Below are positions 8,017 through 16,998 of a stretch of DNA of 64,000 bases, in pieces. Location: positions 75,349-139,348 of the forward strand of contig CAJLLX010000001.1 in assembly GCA_905207535.1 (NCBI GenBank), in the 5' to 3' direction. The notes beneath the pieces were generated by a model. The model did no database searches. It was not told where the DNA came from and saw only the letters and a program-made list of their open reading frames with translations. Each line of letters opens with the position of its first letter. Position 1 is the first letter of the stretch. Origin of the DNA: an uncultured Muribaculaceae bacterium (GTDB lineage Bacteria; Bacteroidota; Bacteroidia; Bacteroidales; Muribaculaceae). A program made the position numbers and the translations under genes.

Positions 8017-9315
8017 TTATTGTCGGTTGAGAGCACGGTTGAGCGCGCTGAGATTTGGCGGGATCTTCACCAGGTTGGCCGGATGGCGATGGGGCAGTTC
8101 TACAGCATGGATTTGCGGGATTTTATTGCCGAAGACAGTGCGGAGAGCCTCGTCGGATTTGCAGGGGTCAGCACTGGCCAGGGCCACGCCTACATATCCC
8201 TCGGGAAGATGACGGTCGATAGCACGGAGCGCCGTGGCACTCTGTGGATCTACGATATATCCGTATCGGTCATAAGTATCGCGCATGGTTTGTGCTATTT
8301 CTTCATCATTATAGGAGTACCCGTCGACACGTCCCCTGAGCTTCGCAGTGTCTCCCTTGTATAGGTCGATGATGCGTGCGATATTCGAGGGGTTGCCCAC
8401 ATCCATGGCGCGCGCGAGAGTGAGCAGCGCGCGCTGAGGCCGGAATCCTCCGGTTTTCAGATATTCAACAAATACATCGTTGGCATTGTTGGCCGCGAAA
8501 AATTTTTCTACGGGGAGTCCCATCTCTTTTGCCATCAAAGCAGCGCAGAAGCTGCCGAGATTGCCGCACGGGATGGAGATGATCGAGCGACAATCCACAC
8601 CGTGGCGCTCGACAATGCGGGCGTAGGTGTGGAAGAAATATATCAAAGAGGGGAGTTCTCTTGCCAGATTGATGGAATTGCCGGAGGTAAGCACTGTGTT
8701 GTGCGAGCCGCTGCCGGTGCGCAGTGCCTCCTTCACCAAGTGCTGGCAGTCGTCGAAGCTGCCTTCTACCTCGATGGCAAGGACATTGCGGATGCCTAAA
8801 AACTGGGATAGCTGTTCACGGCTGAGTTCGCCACCCGGGAAAACCACGCACACGCGGGTGTTGGGCGATTTGGCGAACGCATTGGCCACGGCACCGCCGC
8901 TGTCGCCCGAAGTGGCAAGAAGTATGTCATGTTTGACACGTTTCCCGGCATCGAAGGCATCCATAAGATAGGCCATGAATCGCGCACCTACGTCCTTAAA
9001 CGACTTTGTGGGGCCATGAAACAGCTCGAGAACATATTTATTGGGCGCGAGCTGTCTGAGGGGAATGTCGAAATTGAGCGCATTGCTTACAATACGCTTT
9101 AACACGGTGGAAGAGAGGATGTCGCCGAAGAGCATATTCATTACCACAAATGCAATATCGTGGAGCGACATCTCGGCGATATTGTTGAAAAAAGCCTTGG
9201 GCAGACGTGGCAGTTCATCGGGCATATACAGGCCTCCATCGGGAGCAATCCCGTTGGTAATACCTTGGGAAAGAGAGACTTTTGAAGATTGACCATTCGT
9301 ACTGTGAAGCATCAT
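8017..9315 (-). CDS. thrC: Threonine synthase
   Basis: A 432-residue PLP enzyme converting O-phosphohomoserine to threonine. The PLP lysine lies in GPTKSFKDVGARF (Lys107), and the phosphate-binding loop is LATSGDSGGAVANAF. The N-terminal SLSQGITNGIAPDGGLYMPDELP is typical of the long bacterial/fungal ThrC type. The start is one of two adjacent ATGs (9315 or 9312). In Bacteroides, thrC usually lies with thrA and a phosphoglycerate-mutase-like gene; here it stands alone upstream of a small unknown gene. CAAAGATA at 9417-9424 (TATCTTTG on the minus strand) could be its promoter. Confidence 0.95.
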   Translation of the reverse strand: MMLHSTNGQSSKVSLSQGITNGIAPDGGLYMPDELPRLPKAFFNNIAEMSLHDIAFVVMNMLFGDILSSTVLKRIVSNALNFDIPLRQLAPNKYVLELFHGPTKSFKDVGARFMAYLMDAFDAGKRVKHDILLATSGDSGGAVANAFAKSPNTRVCVVFPGGELSREQLSQFLGIRNVLAIEVEGSFDDCQHLVKEALRTGSGSHNTVLTSGNSINLARELPSLIYFFHTYARIVERHGVDCRSIISIPCGNLGSFCAALMAKEMGLPVEKFFAANNANDVFVEYLKTGGFRPQRALLTLARAMDVGNPSNIARIIDLYKGDTAKLRGRVDGYSYNDEEIAQTMRDTYDRYGYIVDPQSATALRAIDRHLPEGYVGVALASADPCKSDEALRTVFGNKIPQIHAVELPHRHPANLVKIPPNLSALNRALNRQ

Positions 9316-9670
9316 ATCTCTACAAACTTATTTGAGCAATACAATACCAAACAAAAATTGAGCCAAACCTTGACATCATAGATATCGCAATGATAGATTT
9401 CGGCCTATTTACTTAGCAAAGATAATAAATTATTAGAATATTTGGCTCGGCTTCCGGTATGTTATAAATCATAGTTATTAGATTATCTGGCCGCGACAGA
9501 GCAGGATTAGATCGGGACAGATAGCGGAAAGGACACAACGTGAAGTGAGCAATATCAATGCCTTAGCCGGCAGCATCAGTTGGATAAGATTAATCGAATC
9601 AGCGTATGCAGCAGTTTCACGGAGCTATGGTCGCAATATCTGAGATATAAAAGGATAGTGGCAATAGAGT

Positions 9671-9836
9671 GTAAAGTTGCAAAAGAATTATAATAAACTC
9701 ATATGGCGCAGTTGCAAAAAGATTAAAATGGAGATTTGGCGCAGTTGCAAAAAGATTAAAATGGAGATTTGGCGCAGTTGCAAAAGAGTAAAATGGAGAT
9801 CTGGAGCAGTTTCAAAAGAATATAATAAGGAAATAT
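9671..9836. repeat. Five tandem ~33-bp units with core GTTGCAAAA
   Basis: Units begin at about 9671, 9705, 9738, 9771 and 9803. The two central copies (9705-9737 and 9738-9770) are identical 33-mers; the outer ones have drifted and are 32-34 bp. Each contains GTTGCAAAA or GTTTCAAAA followed by an A-rich stretch and ATGGAGAT or a variant. There are no unique spacers, so it is a tandem array, not a CRISPR. Confidence 0.85.
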
Positions 9837-10238
9837 GGCGGTAAGGTTTCTGCTGATGAGGGGAGGAGTAATAAGTAATGAACAGGGGAGGCCGGTCACT
9901 ATAAAGACTGACTCTATTTTACATAACGCTCATTCTACAACAATTCTTTCAGTCTCAAACGAGAGCGGTAAGAGGGTTCTCAATACACAATTTTGAGGCC
10001 ACGGCAAGAATCGTTTTGTTATTCAGTAGCTATTTCCGACGGGGAATATAACATCGAGAGAAACGGTATGTGCAACACTCCCGGAATTTTCTACGGCCCA
10101 CAGAGGCATCAAAAGTATGAGCAAGCTGCATCTCTGAACAATTTTTTAAACGTGCCGAGTTTCTTCCGCAGAATATGCAAGGGAATCATGTAAAGTTCTC
10201 CAGGAGTATCTTCGTACTTCGGGGTAATGATGTCATGA

Positions 10239-10349
10239 TATAAAGTGTCAACGATCTGCTGATACATGGTGTCAATGAGGAGCCGTTATAAAGTGTCAAC
10301 GATCTGCTGATACATGATGTCAACGATCTCATGATACATGATGACACCT
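10239..10349. repeat. Direct repeat with 48-bp period
   Basis: A 30-bp segment at 10239-10268 recurs exactly at 10287-10316, and a third, shorter copy follows (GATGTCAACGATCTCATGATACATGATG, about 10317-10344, shortened and altered). Both share GTGTCAACGATCTGCTGATA. The array lies in the gene-free region. Confidence 0.75.
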
Positions 10350-11194
10350 TAGAAAGAGAAGAAGAGGCCACGGAGATGTCAATGACGATAATAAGCAGCT
10401 TATATGATGCATGTCGATAAAAGCGGGAAATCGTAACAGAAAATTAAGGCGTCGACAATTCGATATTTCGAACGAGACTTGGCCATCGGTCGAGATTTGC
10501 AAAATTTCGGGCCCTAAAACCGACTAATTTCGGCTAATAATAGCGGCGATTAGAGCAAGGGAAATAAAAGCTAAATATGTTTAAATCAAAAGATAAACTC
10601 ATGCGTGGAGCGTTATAATAGTACACACCGACAAGAAAATAATCATTTGAAAAGAGTTTCTCAAATTATTTCGATTTAGATATTCAAAGGGATAATGGTG
10701 CAATTGAGAACAGTACGAATGAATATTTAAATTACGAATTTAGATTCTAATACTTTTGGTTGGTTTTAGTAAATTGCGAATTGCAAATCTTGAATCGAGG
10801 CGATATTTACAAGATTAAATTCTCATTTACTACTTATTTTAAACTCCCGGTAAAGTACCTCACAAGCCTCGGAAAGTAACAATTTACATTTCATTTTCCC
10901 TATTTCAAATCCTTTTGCAGTTGTTAATTTGGGTCAAAAATTACGCTCAGTAATTTTTAACTCAAAATATAATGCGCTAATACTCATACTATTTATAATT
11001 AAATCTTAAAGTAAAAATCTACAGACAACCTCTACAGACGGCTTTTGCTGCATCTGGAATTGTTTTCAATCATGAAACAATGTGAAAATGTGATAAATAG
11101 CGCAATCTTATTAAAGCGCAGGTGTTAATAAACACCGCTCCCCTCTCCCGTCTTTCAGACGCCAGTTGGAGATCTTTAGTCAGCTCAGATAACA

Positions 11195-11306
11195 TTTGAG
11201 AATTTTTATGTGTTTGTGAATGTAATTAATGCAAAATTGCAAATGCAACAATAAATTTGCAATTTACAAATTAATTAATTACATTTGCACTCAGAAAATT
11301 CTCAAA
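11195..11306. promoter_or_regulatory. Nested inverted repeat upstream of the XRE regulator
   Basis: Three concentric perfect inverted repeats are present: TTTGAGAATTTT (11195-11206) with AAAATTCTCAAA (11295-11306); AATGTAATTAAT (11219-11230) with ATTAATTACATT (11274-11285); and AAATTGCAAAT (11234-11244) with ATTTGCAATTT (11255-11265). Together they could fold into a ~112-nt hairpin with 35 paired positions and a 10-nt loop, or serve as multiple operator sites. It ends 24 bp before the start of the HTH gene, so autoregulation by that gene's product is a plausible but untested reading. Confidence 0.7.
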
Positions 11307-11330
11307 GATAAATAGAAGATATACTCGATT

Positions 11331-12080
11331 ATGGATCTCGTCGCCCGTTTAAAGCTCTATATGGAGTCGGAAGGCATTGCTATCTCGCAGTTTGCCGACA
11401 CATGTTCCATACCCCGCCCCACAATGTCACAGATACTCAACGGCAGGAACAAAAAGATCTCCGACGAACTGATAAGCAAGATTCATCAGGCTTATTCCAA
11501 TCTTTCCGTGCTGTGGCTGATGTTTGGCGAGGGAGATATGACGGTGACGGGAGATACGCAATTCTCAAAGCCTCAAAATGCGTCTTTTGGCGGCACTTCG
11601 GAGCGGTTTGTGCCTAATAATAAGGCAGATATGACAGCCGGAGTTGCTTCGGCATCGGGCGGCATTTTTGATCCGGAAAAGTCGGACGACCGAAATTCCG
11701 GCAATTTTGATGAATTTCGCATCAACGATACCCCTGCCGGATCGCAGGATGACCCGCGCAACGGCGCAAGCCGCGGCACAGCATCCGGCAAACGGCCTTC
11801 CGACTCGCTGATTGATTTCGACTCCTTCAACGATGGCCTGCAGGGATCATCTCCGGCCACCGACTCGCCCCGAGCCGAGTATAGCACTTACGAAACTTCA
11901 GCTGCCGCATCAGTGCGCCAATCCCCTGCCGACAACTCCGGCGCCCAGAACGAGGCCGAGGTCTCTGCGTTGCCTCCGAGGAGCATCAACCTGCTCACTC
12001 CCTCCGACAAACGCATCACCAATATTGTGGTATTTTATTCCGACAACTCTTTCCAGTCGTTTTATCCGGCCATGAAGTAA
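11331..12080 (+). CDS. XRE-family helix-turn-helix regulator with long disordered linker
   Basis: A 249-residue protein. Residues 1-72 form a Cro/CI-type DNA-binding domain (LYMESEGIAISQFADTCSIP, RPTMSQILNGRNKKI as recognition helix, then LSVLWLMFGEGDM). Residues ~80-215 are Ser/Asp/Pro/Gly-rich and lack predicted structure. The C-terminus (RITNIVVFYSDNSFQSFYP) is a short motif I recall in similar Bacteroides regulators. The target is not known; the palindromic DNA immediately upstream suggests control of its own gene. It is monocistronic, 128 bp before udk. Confidence 0.82.
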   Translation: MDLVARLKLYMESEGIAISQFADTCSIPRPTMSQILNGRNKKISDELISKIHQAYSNLSVLWLMFGEGDMTVTGDTQFSKPQNASFGGTSERFVPNNKADMTAGVASASGGIFDPEKSDDRNSGNFDEFRINDTPAGSQDDPRNGASRGTASGKRPSDSLIDFDSFNDGLQGSSPATDSPRAEYSTYETSAAASVRQSPADNSGAQNEAEVSALPPRSINLLTPSDKRITNIVVFYSDNSFQSFYPAMK

Positions 12081-12208
12081 AAAAACGGTGCCGGGATGCA
12101 TCGCGTTTCCAATAAATTTTCGTAATTTCGTGCTGTCCTATGGCCACTGCCTTGCAGGAGGTGGTCCCCGACGTATGTCAAATATCAATAGCACTCTAAT
12201 ATATAGGT

Positions 12209-12832
12209 ATGCTTATTATTGGAATAGCCGGAGGCACCGGATCCGGCAAGACTACGGTAGTAAATAAAATCATCTCCTCGTTTCCTACCGGCGAGGTGGC
12301 CGTGATACCTCAGGATTCCTACTATAAGGATCTGTCGCACATCCCGCCCGAGGAGCGAAGCAAAATCAACTTTGACGAACCCAATGCTATTGAATGGCCG
12401 TTGCTCGTGGAGCATCTCAACCGCCTCAAAGACGGCCAATCGATAGAGATGCCTACCTATTCATATCTCACCTGCACCCGCCAGAAAGAGACCGTGCATG
12501 TCGATCCCTGCGACGTGGTGATCGTAGAGGGCATCCTTGTGCTCACCGACCCCAGCATCCGCCAGATGATGGATGTGAAATGTTTTGTCGACGCTGATCC
12601 CGACGATCGCCTTATCCGCGTCATAGCTCGCGACTGCATAGAGCGCGGACGCACACCCCAGATGGTCATCGACCGTTATCAGGATGTGCTCAAACCCATG
12701 CACTGCCTCTACATCGAGCCGTCGAAGCGTTTCGCCGACCTCATCATACCTCAGGGAGGCAAAAACGCCGTAGCCATAGGACTGCTCACCGACTATATCG
12801 ACGGCCAGCTGCGCCGCTCATGCCGGCAATGA
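12209..12832 (+). CDS. udk: Uridine kinase
   Basis: A 207-residue P-loop kinase that makes UMP/CMP from uridine/cytidine (pyrimidine salvage). The P-loop GGTGSGKT is at 8-15; [25 protein letters not shown] and the [12 protein letters not shown] lid arginines are Udk signatures. The length matches the bacterial family. lptB starts 25 bp downstream, suggesting cotranscription. Confidence 0.96.
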   Translation: MLIIGIAGGTGSGKTTVVNKIISSFPTGEVAVIPQDSYYKDLSHIPPEERSKINFDEPNAIEWPLLVEHLNRLKDGQSIEMPTYSYLTCTRQKETVHVDPCDVVIVEGILVLTDPSIRQMMDVKCFVDADPDDRLIRVIARDCIERGRTPQMVIDRYQDVLKPMHCLYIEPSKRFADLIIPQGGKNAVAIGLLTDYIDGQLRRSCRQ

Positions 12833-12857
12833 TCCCATCCAACAGCACATCACACCT

Positions 12858-13664
12858 ATGACCGATACAGAGAATACACCCGCCGTAGAAGACAATGCCA
12901 CGCCGCCCCACGGTACACCCGAGAAGATGGTGCTTCGCACCGAAAATCTGGTAAAGAAATACCGTCAGCGCACCGTGGTCAACCACGTGTCTATCGATGT
13001 CACACAGGGCGAGATCGTAGGTCTGCTTGGCCCAAACGGAGCCGGCAAGACCACCACCTTCTACATGACCACCGGACTTATCACCCCTAACGAGGGGCAG
13101 ATCTTTCTCAACGACCGCAACATCACCAAATATCCCGTTTACCGCCGCGCACAGAACGGCATCGGATATCTTGCCCAGGAGGCCTCGGTTTTCCGCAAGA
13201 TGACGGTGGAAAACAATATCCGGTCGATCCTCGAGATGACCGATATGACTAAGGAGGAGCAGCGCGAGAAGCTCGAGAGCCTCATCGCCGAGTTTCGCCT
13301 TGAGAAGGTGCGCAAGAACCTCGGCGACCGTCTCTCCGGAGGCGAGCGCCGACGCACCGAGATTGCACGTTGCCTCGCGATCAATCCTAAGTTCATCATG
13401 CTCGACGAGCCTTTCGCCGGCGTCGATCCTATCGCCGTGGAGGATATCCAGGAGGTGGTTTATAAGCTGAAAGCAAAAAACATCGGCATTCTCATCACTG
13501 ACCATAACGCCCAGGAGACGCTTCGCATCACTGACCGAGCCTACCTCCTGTTCGAGGGTAAGATCCTCTTCCAGGGCACGTCGGAGGAGTTGGCCGCCAA
13601 CCCCATCGTGCGTGAGAAATACCTCGGGCGCAACTTCATCTTCCACCGTAAGAAATTCAACTGA
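12858..13664 (+). CDS. lptB: Lipopolysaccharide export ABC ATPase LptB
   Basis: A 268-residue ABC ATPase with Walker [10 protein letters not shown] (58-66), signature [16 protein letters not shown], Walker [20 protein letters not shown] and the switch histidine in [26 protein letters not shown] is diagnostic of LptB, which powers LPS extraction from the inner membrane with LptFG and LptC. The first ~23 residues are a non-conserved extension. The gene is followed by a strong hairpin. Confidence 0.95.
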   Translation: MTDTENTPAVEDNATPPHGTPEKMVLRTENLVKKYRQRTVVNHVSIDVTQGEIVGLLGPNGAGKTTTFYMTTGLITPNEGQIFLNDRNITKYPVYRRAQNGIGYLAQEASVFRKMTVENNIRSILEMTDMTKEEQREKLESLIAEFRLEKVRKNLGDRLSGGERRRTEIARCLAINPKFIMLDEPFAGVDPIAVEDIQEVVYKLKAKNIGILITDHNAQETLRITDRAYLLFEGKILFQGTSEELAANPIVREKYLGRNFIFHRKKFN

Positions 13665-13732
13665 CATCGACTTGTGCCTGACACAGCGCTCCCCTTCCCG
13701 GTGGCTGCTTTTTGGGCGCGACATAGCTACAG

Positions 13733-13784
13733 CATCAAGGCGCTTGGCGTTGACCTATACAGTCAATCACCAAGCGCCTTGATG
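13733..13784. terminator. Bidirectional hairpin between lptB and the CPBP protease gene
   Basis: A 15-bp perfect stem (13733-13747 with 13770-13784) contains an inner TTGAC/GTCAA pairing in the loop. It sits between two convergent genes and can serve both; T-rich sequence follows on the plus strand. Confidence 0.7.
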
Positions 13785-13802
13785 TATTTCATTAGTCTTG
13801 AG

Positions 13803-14705
13803 TTATCGCTTCGCTTTGCAAGTGCGGTAGAGCATCGTCATCACAGCCACAGTTAGCACGAGGCTTACTGCCACGGTGATTATCCCGCTCCACGTAGTCA
13901 GGTCGGTTCCTATCTTATCAATATCAAGCGTGTCGCCGGGGGCGTTGGCCGTTCGCCATGTGTTGTAGACCACTACCGAGTTGTTGAACACATGCACGAA
14001 GATCGGGAGCCACAGCGAGCGGCTCCACCACAGCAGGTATCCGAAATATGCACCCAACAGCACTCGCGGCACAAAGCCGAAAAACTGAAAGTGGAGCATG
14101 CTGAAGATGATTGCCACCAGCCACACGGCCACATGCCCGTTGACCTTAGTGCACATGATAATGCGCTGCATGGCGCCGCGGAAAAACAGCTCTTCACTGA
14201 ATCCGGCCAGCACTCCTATGATTAATATCGACACCACGAGCGACCCTATGCCGGCCCCCTCCATAAGTGTATTGATAGTATTCGCGGCCGCATCTTCCAT
14301 GTTTCGCAACTGGCTCTCTATGGCTGCCATGCTCTCGGGAAGATGCAGATTGTTGTTCCACTCCACCACAAGGTTCATGGCAGGCATTGATACCAACAGC
14401 GCCAATATGCTCAATACGGTGACTATCACGCCGGGTGCACGGTCTACGGCGAGGAGTTTGGCCGGTAGCCTGGTCGCCAGTAGTGCCGCCGGCAGCGCCG
14501 GAAGGATGAATACAAATACATCCTGAATCACCATGCTGATGCGCACGAGAGCCTCATATTTCATCCCTGTTTTGCCTAAAAGCCCGGTGATCACCGGCAC
14601 GAGAATCAGAAAGAAAGCGAAACTCGCCGCGAGTATCATCAGCGCGAGAGCCGGGCTCGAGATGCGCATACCTGAAGCCGGCAATTTTTGGTTCATTCCA
14701 TCCAT
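13803..14705 (-). CDS. CPBP-family intramembrane glutamic endopeptidase
   Basis: A 300-residue polytopic membrane protein. The family motifs are EELFFR (EExxxR), FSMLHF with its histidine, and FVHVFNN near the end. Family members include the Rce1 CAAX protease and bacteriocin-immunity-like proteins; the substrate is unknown. An upstream TTG at 14723 would add six residues, but the ATG at 14705 is preferred. An Asn/Glu-rich loop (about 115-150) lies between helices. Confidence 0.85.
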   Translation of the reverse strand: MDGMNQKLPASGMRISSPALALMILAASFAFFLILVPVITGLLGKTGMKYEALVRISMVIQDVFVFILPALPAALLATRLPAKLLAVDRAPGVIVTVLSILALLVSMPAMNLVVEWNNNLHLPESMAAIESQLRNMEDAAANTINTLMEGAGIGSLVVSILIIGVLAGFSEELFFRGAMQRIIMCTKVNGHVAVWLVAIIFSMLHFQFFGFVPRVLLGAYFGYLLWWSRSLWLPIFVHVFNNSVVVYNTWRTANAPGDTLDIDKIGTDLTTWSGIITVAVSLVLTVAVMTMLYRTCKAKR

Positions 14706-14753
14706 TTTTTTATTTCGTTGCAATTTGTTTTTCGTATATCAGTTCTATCTCTT

Positions 14754-15509
14754 TTAGAACTTTAGATAAAAATCTTTTGTCAACTCTCTGTACCCGGCAG
14801 AGAAATCTCCTCCGTCGTCATGGATATAGAGTTGACTATCCTCCACCATCGCCGGATATCCGTCGGCTCTGTCCTTGATAAATTCGAGCAGGATCCTGCG
14901 GAATGGCTTCCTTTTCACTGTGCCCACAGCGCATTGCCGCACGCACTGCAGCCCATGGAGCGAGGCTTCGAACATTATCCCGGCAAGCTCCTCAAAGGGA
15001 GCCACCAGGGCCATCCTGCCGCCGGGCTTCAGTAGCTTTGACGCCCCCGAGAGGAACGAAGAGAAATTCAGGCCACCCACATGCCGGGCCGTGCGCCTTG
15101 CTTCGTCGGGCGACAAAGCACCGTTGGTGAAAAATGGCGGATTGGATACGATGAAGTCGTAACTTACCTCCGTAGCCCTTTCTGCCATGATGCAGAAATC
15201 CTCTTTCACCACCTCAAGCCTCTCTGCCCATGGCGACCGACTGAAATTTATGCCGGCCTCCACCACTGCATCGTCATCTATATCTATGCCGGTGACCTTC
15301 AGCTGCGGGAAACGCTGCGCCATCATCAGGGCTATCAACCCCGATCCGGTGCCGACATCGAGCATGCTTCCCGATGCATCGGCCGCCACTCCGCCGAAGG
15401 CCCATGAGCCGATAAGCACCCCGTCGGTGCCTACCTTCATGCCGCATCGGTCGTTGAGCACGTCAAACTGCTTGAAGCGGAATATCCTTTCTCGGTCAGC
15501 GTTTCTCAT
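14754..15509 (-). CDS. trmN6: tRNA1(Val) adenine-N6-methyltransferase (TrmN6/YfiC type)
   Basis: A 251-residue class I methyltransferase. FRFKQFDVLNDRCGMKVGTDGVLIG is the family entry pattern. DVGTGSGLIALMMAQR is the SAM-binding motif I, and SNPPFF is the N6-adenine catalytic NPPF motif. E. coli TrmN6 methylates A37 of tRNA-Val1; the same target is inferred here. Confidence 0.87.
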   Translation of the reverse strand: MRNADRERIFRFKQFDVLNDRCGMKVGTDGVLIGSWAFGGVAADASGSMLDVGTGSGLIALMMAQRFPQLKVTGIDIDDDAVVEAGINFSRSPWAERLEVVKEDFCIMAERATEVSYDFIVSNPPFFTNGALSPDEARRTARHVGGLNFSSFLSGASKLLKPGGRMALVAPFEELAGIMFEASLHGLQCVRQCAVGTVKRKPFRRILLEFIKDRADGYPAMVEDSQLYIHDDGGDFSAGYRELTKDFYLKF

Positions 15510-15673
15510 TAAATCATTTTTTTACTTTTCCCATCCGGCGTACCTGCCGTCGAATGGCGCGGAAGCATCTTCAGGCGCTTTGCCGGGACAAAATTACAAT
15601 AAAAATACCAAAGTGCGGCATATATCCGGCATCTCTCCATGCATCATAAAAATAATACGAACCATACGTCAGA

Positions 15674-15707
15674 TTTTTTGTTGTTTTAACAAAAGCATTT
15701 AACTTTG
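15674..15707 (+). promoter_or_regulatory. Bacteroidetes-type promoter for engB
   Basis: TTTTTTG at 15674-15680, a 19-bp spacer, then TAACTTTG at 15700-15707; 68 bp before the engB start. This is one of the best consensus matches in the window. Confidence 0.7.
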
Positions 15708-15775
15708 CAGATGGCATCTGCGCGGTCCCTTCCGCCCGATAGTGCCTTTTATTCGCTAATTCCGCACGCAACTAT

Positions 15776-16378
15776 ATGATAGTCAACACAGCACGCTTCG
15801 TCATAAGCAACACCGACGTTCGCAAATGTCCCCCCGACATGCGCCATGAATTTGCATTTATCGGCCGCTCCAACGTAGGCAAATCGTCGCTCATCAATAT
15901 GCTCACTGGCAAGAAAGGATTGGCAATGACCTCCTCTACCCCGGGGAAAACACTGCTTATCAATCATTTCCTTGTCAATGAGCAGTGGTATCTCGTCGAT
16001 CTGCCCGGCTACGGATACGCCAAGCGAAGCCAGGCCGACCGCAAGGAGATACTTCGCATCATCCGCGAGTATATCCTCAATCGTCAGCAGATGACCAATC
16101 TATTTTTGCTTATCGACGGACGCCACAAACCGCAGAAGATCGACCTCGACTTCATGCAGTGGCTGGGCGAAAACCAGGTGCCTTTCAGCATCGTCTTCAC
16201 CAAACTTGACAAACTCAGCAGCACGGCTGCCAAAGCTGCCACCGGAGCCTACTGCTCCCAGCTGCTCGAGATGTGGGAAGAGTTGCCACCGGTGTTCCGC
16301 ACTTCGTCGGTCGACAAGCGCGGCCGCGACCAGATCCTTGATTATATCGAAGAGCTCTGTCAGTTGCCTCTGGAGTGA
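15776..16378 (+). CDS. engB: Ribosome biogenesis GTPase YsxC/EngB
   Basis: A 200-residue small GTPase needed for assembly of the large ribosomal subunit. The G1 loop GRSNVGKSS (30-38), STPGKT (switch I), DLPGYGYA (G3) and FTKLDK (G4) are all intact. Start ATG 15776 fits the family N-terminus. It is a single-gene unit with its own promoter and terminator. Confidence 0.96.
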   Translation: MIVNTARFVISNTDVRKCPPDMRHEFAFIGRSNVGKSSLINMLTGKKGLAMTSSTPGKTLLINHFLVNEQWYLVDLPGYGYAKRSQADRKEILRIIREYILNRQQMTNLFLLIDGRHKPQKIDLDFMQWLGENQVPFSIVFTKLDKLSSTAAKAATGAYCSQLLEMWEELPPVFRTSSVDKRGRDQILDYIEELCQLPLE

Positions 16379-16452
16379 CACGGCTTGCCATGTCAAGTCT
16401 CCCGCCTGATTGACAACCCTTTGCGCAGGGTAATCCTCCCCTCTTAGAATGT

Positions 16453-16506
16453 AAAAAAGAAGCTGCTCACGGCACACATCTTGTGCACGGGAGCAGCTTC
16501 TTTTTG
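16453..16506 (+). terminator. Rho-independent terminator after engB
   Basis: AAAAAGAAGCTGCTC pairs with GAGCAGCTTCTTTTT across a 22-nt loop. The U-run is present, so this is the most canonical terminator in the window. Confidence 0.8.
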
Positions 16507-16610
16507 CTTACTTCAAATAAGCTAAGTACGATCCAGAAGCATCATACTTATGATTCATAATAAAAGCATTTTTCTTCAACCGGAAAGCATAAAGGTTAAT
16601 AGCCGAAATA

Positions 16611-16692
16611 ATTTCCCCGCACTACCCCGTAATAAGCAAGCTGTGAAGAAAGCGGGGAGCATGTGCAAATACAACATGTATGTGCGGGGAAA
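16611..16692. other. Structured intergenic element of unknown role
   Basis: TTTCCCCGCAC (16612-16622) is the exact complement of GTGCGGGGAAA (16682-16692). The ~59 nt between hold a second possible pairing (CCCCG with CGGGG) and ACATGT repeats. It is downstream of the histone-like gene on the minus strand, with no gene within 130 bp. A small RNA or a processed 3' end is possible; nothing specific is recognised. Confidence 0.4.
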
Positions 16693-16824
16693 ATATATTC
16701 TTTGTCAGACTATTATCAGATAATGCTGTTCTAAGGTGAAATCGGTGGCTTAATCACCGAGGGATCCAATCCGTTTGCATTGCAACTTCATAAGGAACGA
16801 TCCCATTCACGCGCAACTTCCGAT

Positions 16825-16998
16825 TTATTTCGATGCCTCGATGGAGTCTTTGCGGAACTGCTTCATCAGCTTCTCCAGCTCAAGAGTAGCCTTGCGGGCA
16901 CGTGTGCCGGCTGCCTTGTTGCCATTTTCTACATGAGCTTTTGCTTCTTTCTCAAACTCCTGGAATGTTGCGGTGATTTTTTCTACTAATTCTTTCAT
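16825..16998 (-). CDS. Small histone H1-like (Hc1-type) protein, 57 aa
   Basis: The minus strand encodes 57 residues from ATG 16998 to TAA 16825: MKELVEKITATFQEF, then EKEAKAHVENGNKAAGTRAR, then KATLELEKLMKQFRKDSI. The Lys/Ala-rich helical composition and the GNKAAGTRARKATLELEKL core match the Hc1-like histone family I know from Bacteroides, presumed DNA-compacting proteins. It has 13 Lys/Arg and is predicted fully helical. CAAATATA at 17072-17079 (TATATTTG on the minus strand) is a fitting -7 box 74 bp upstream. Confidence 0.82.
   Translation of the reverse strand: MKELVEKITATFQEFEKEAKAHVENGNKAAGTRARKATLELEKLMKQFRKDSIEASK

Larger units (their letters stand above)
9316..11330. other. 2-kb AT-rich region without a supportable gene
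   Basis: No open frame here shows a convincing protein: the frame at 9993-10193 has no recognisable pattern, and the one at 10186-10371 merely translates a DNA repeat. Base composition is clearly AT-richer than the coding flanks. The region contains two direct-repeat arrays (9671-9836 and 10239-10349), a short hairpin (GGTGTT-AATA-AACACC at 11119-11134, approximate) and a nested inverted repeat at 11195-11306. It may be a decayed island or a regulatory spacer; no transposase remnant was recognised. Confidence 0.6.

Noticed and set aside
9671..9836. CRISPR array
   Set aside because: The units are contiguous ~33-bp tandem copies without unique spacers, and no cas gene is in the window.
9993..10193. 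66-codon open frame on the plus strand
   Set aside because: No recognisable motif, and no promoter or neighbour linking it to a function.
10186..10371. 61-codon open frame on the minus strand
   Set aside because: Its Ser/Leu/Thr-rich, repetitive translation follows the 48-bp DNA repeat and has no other support.
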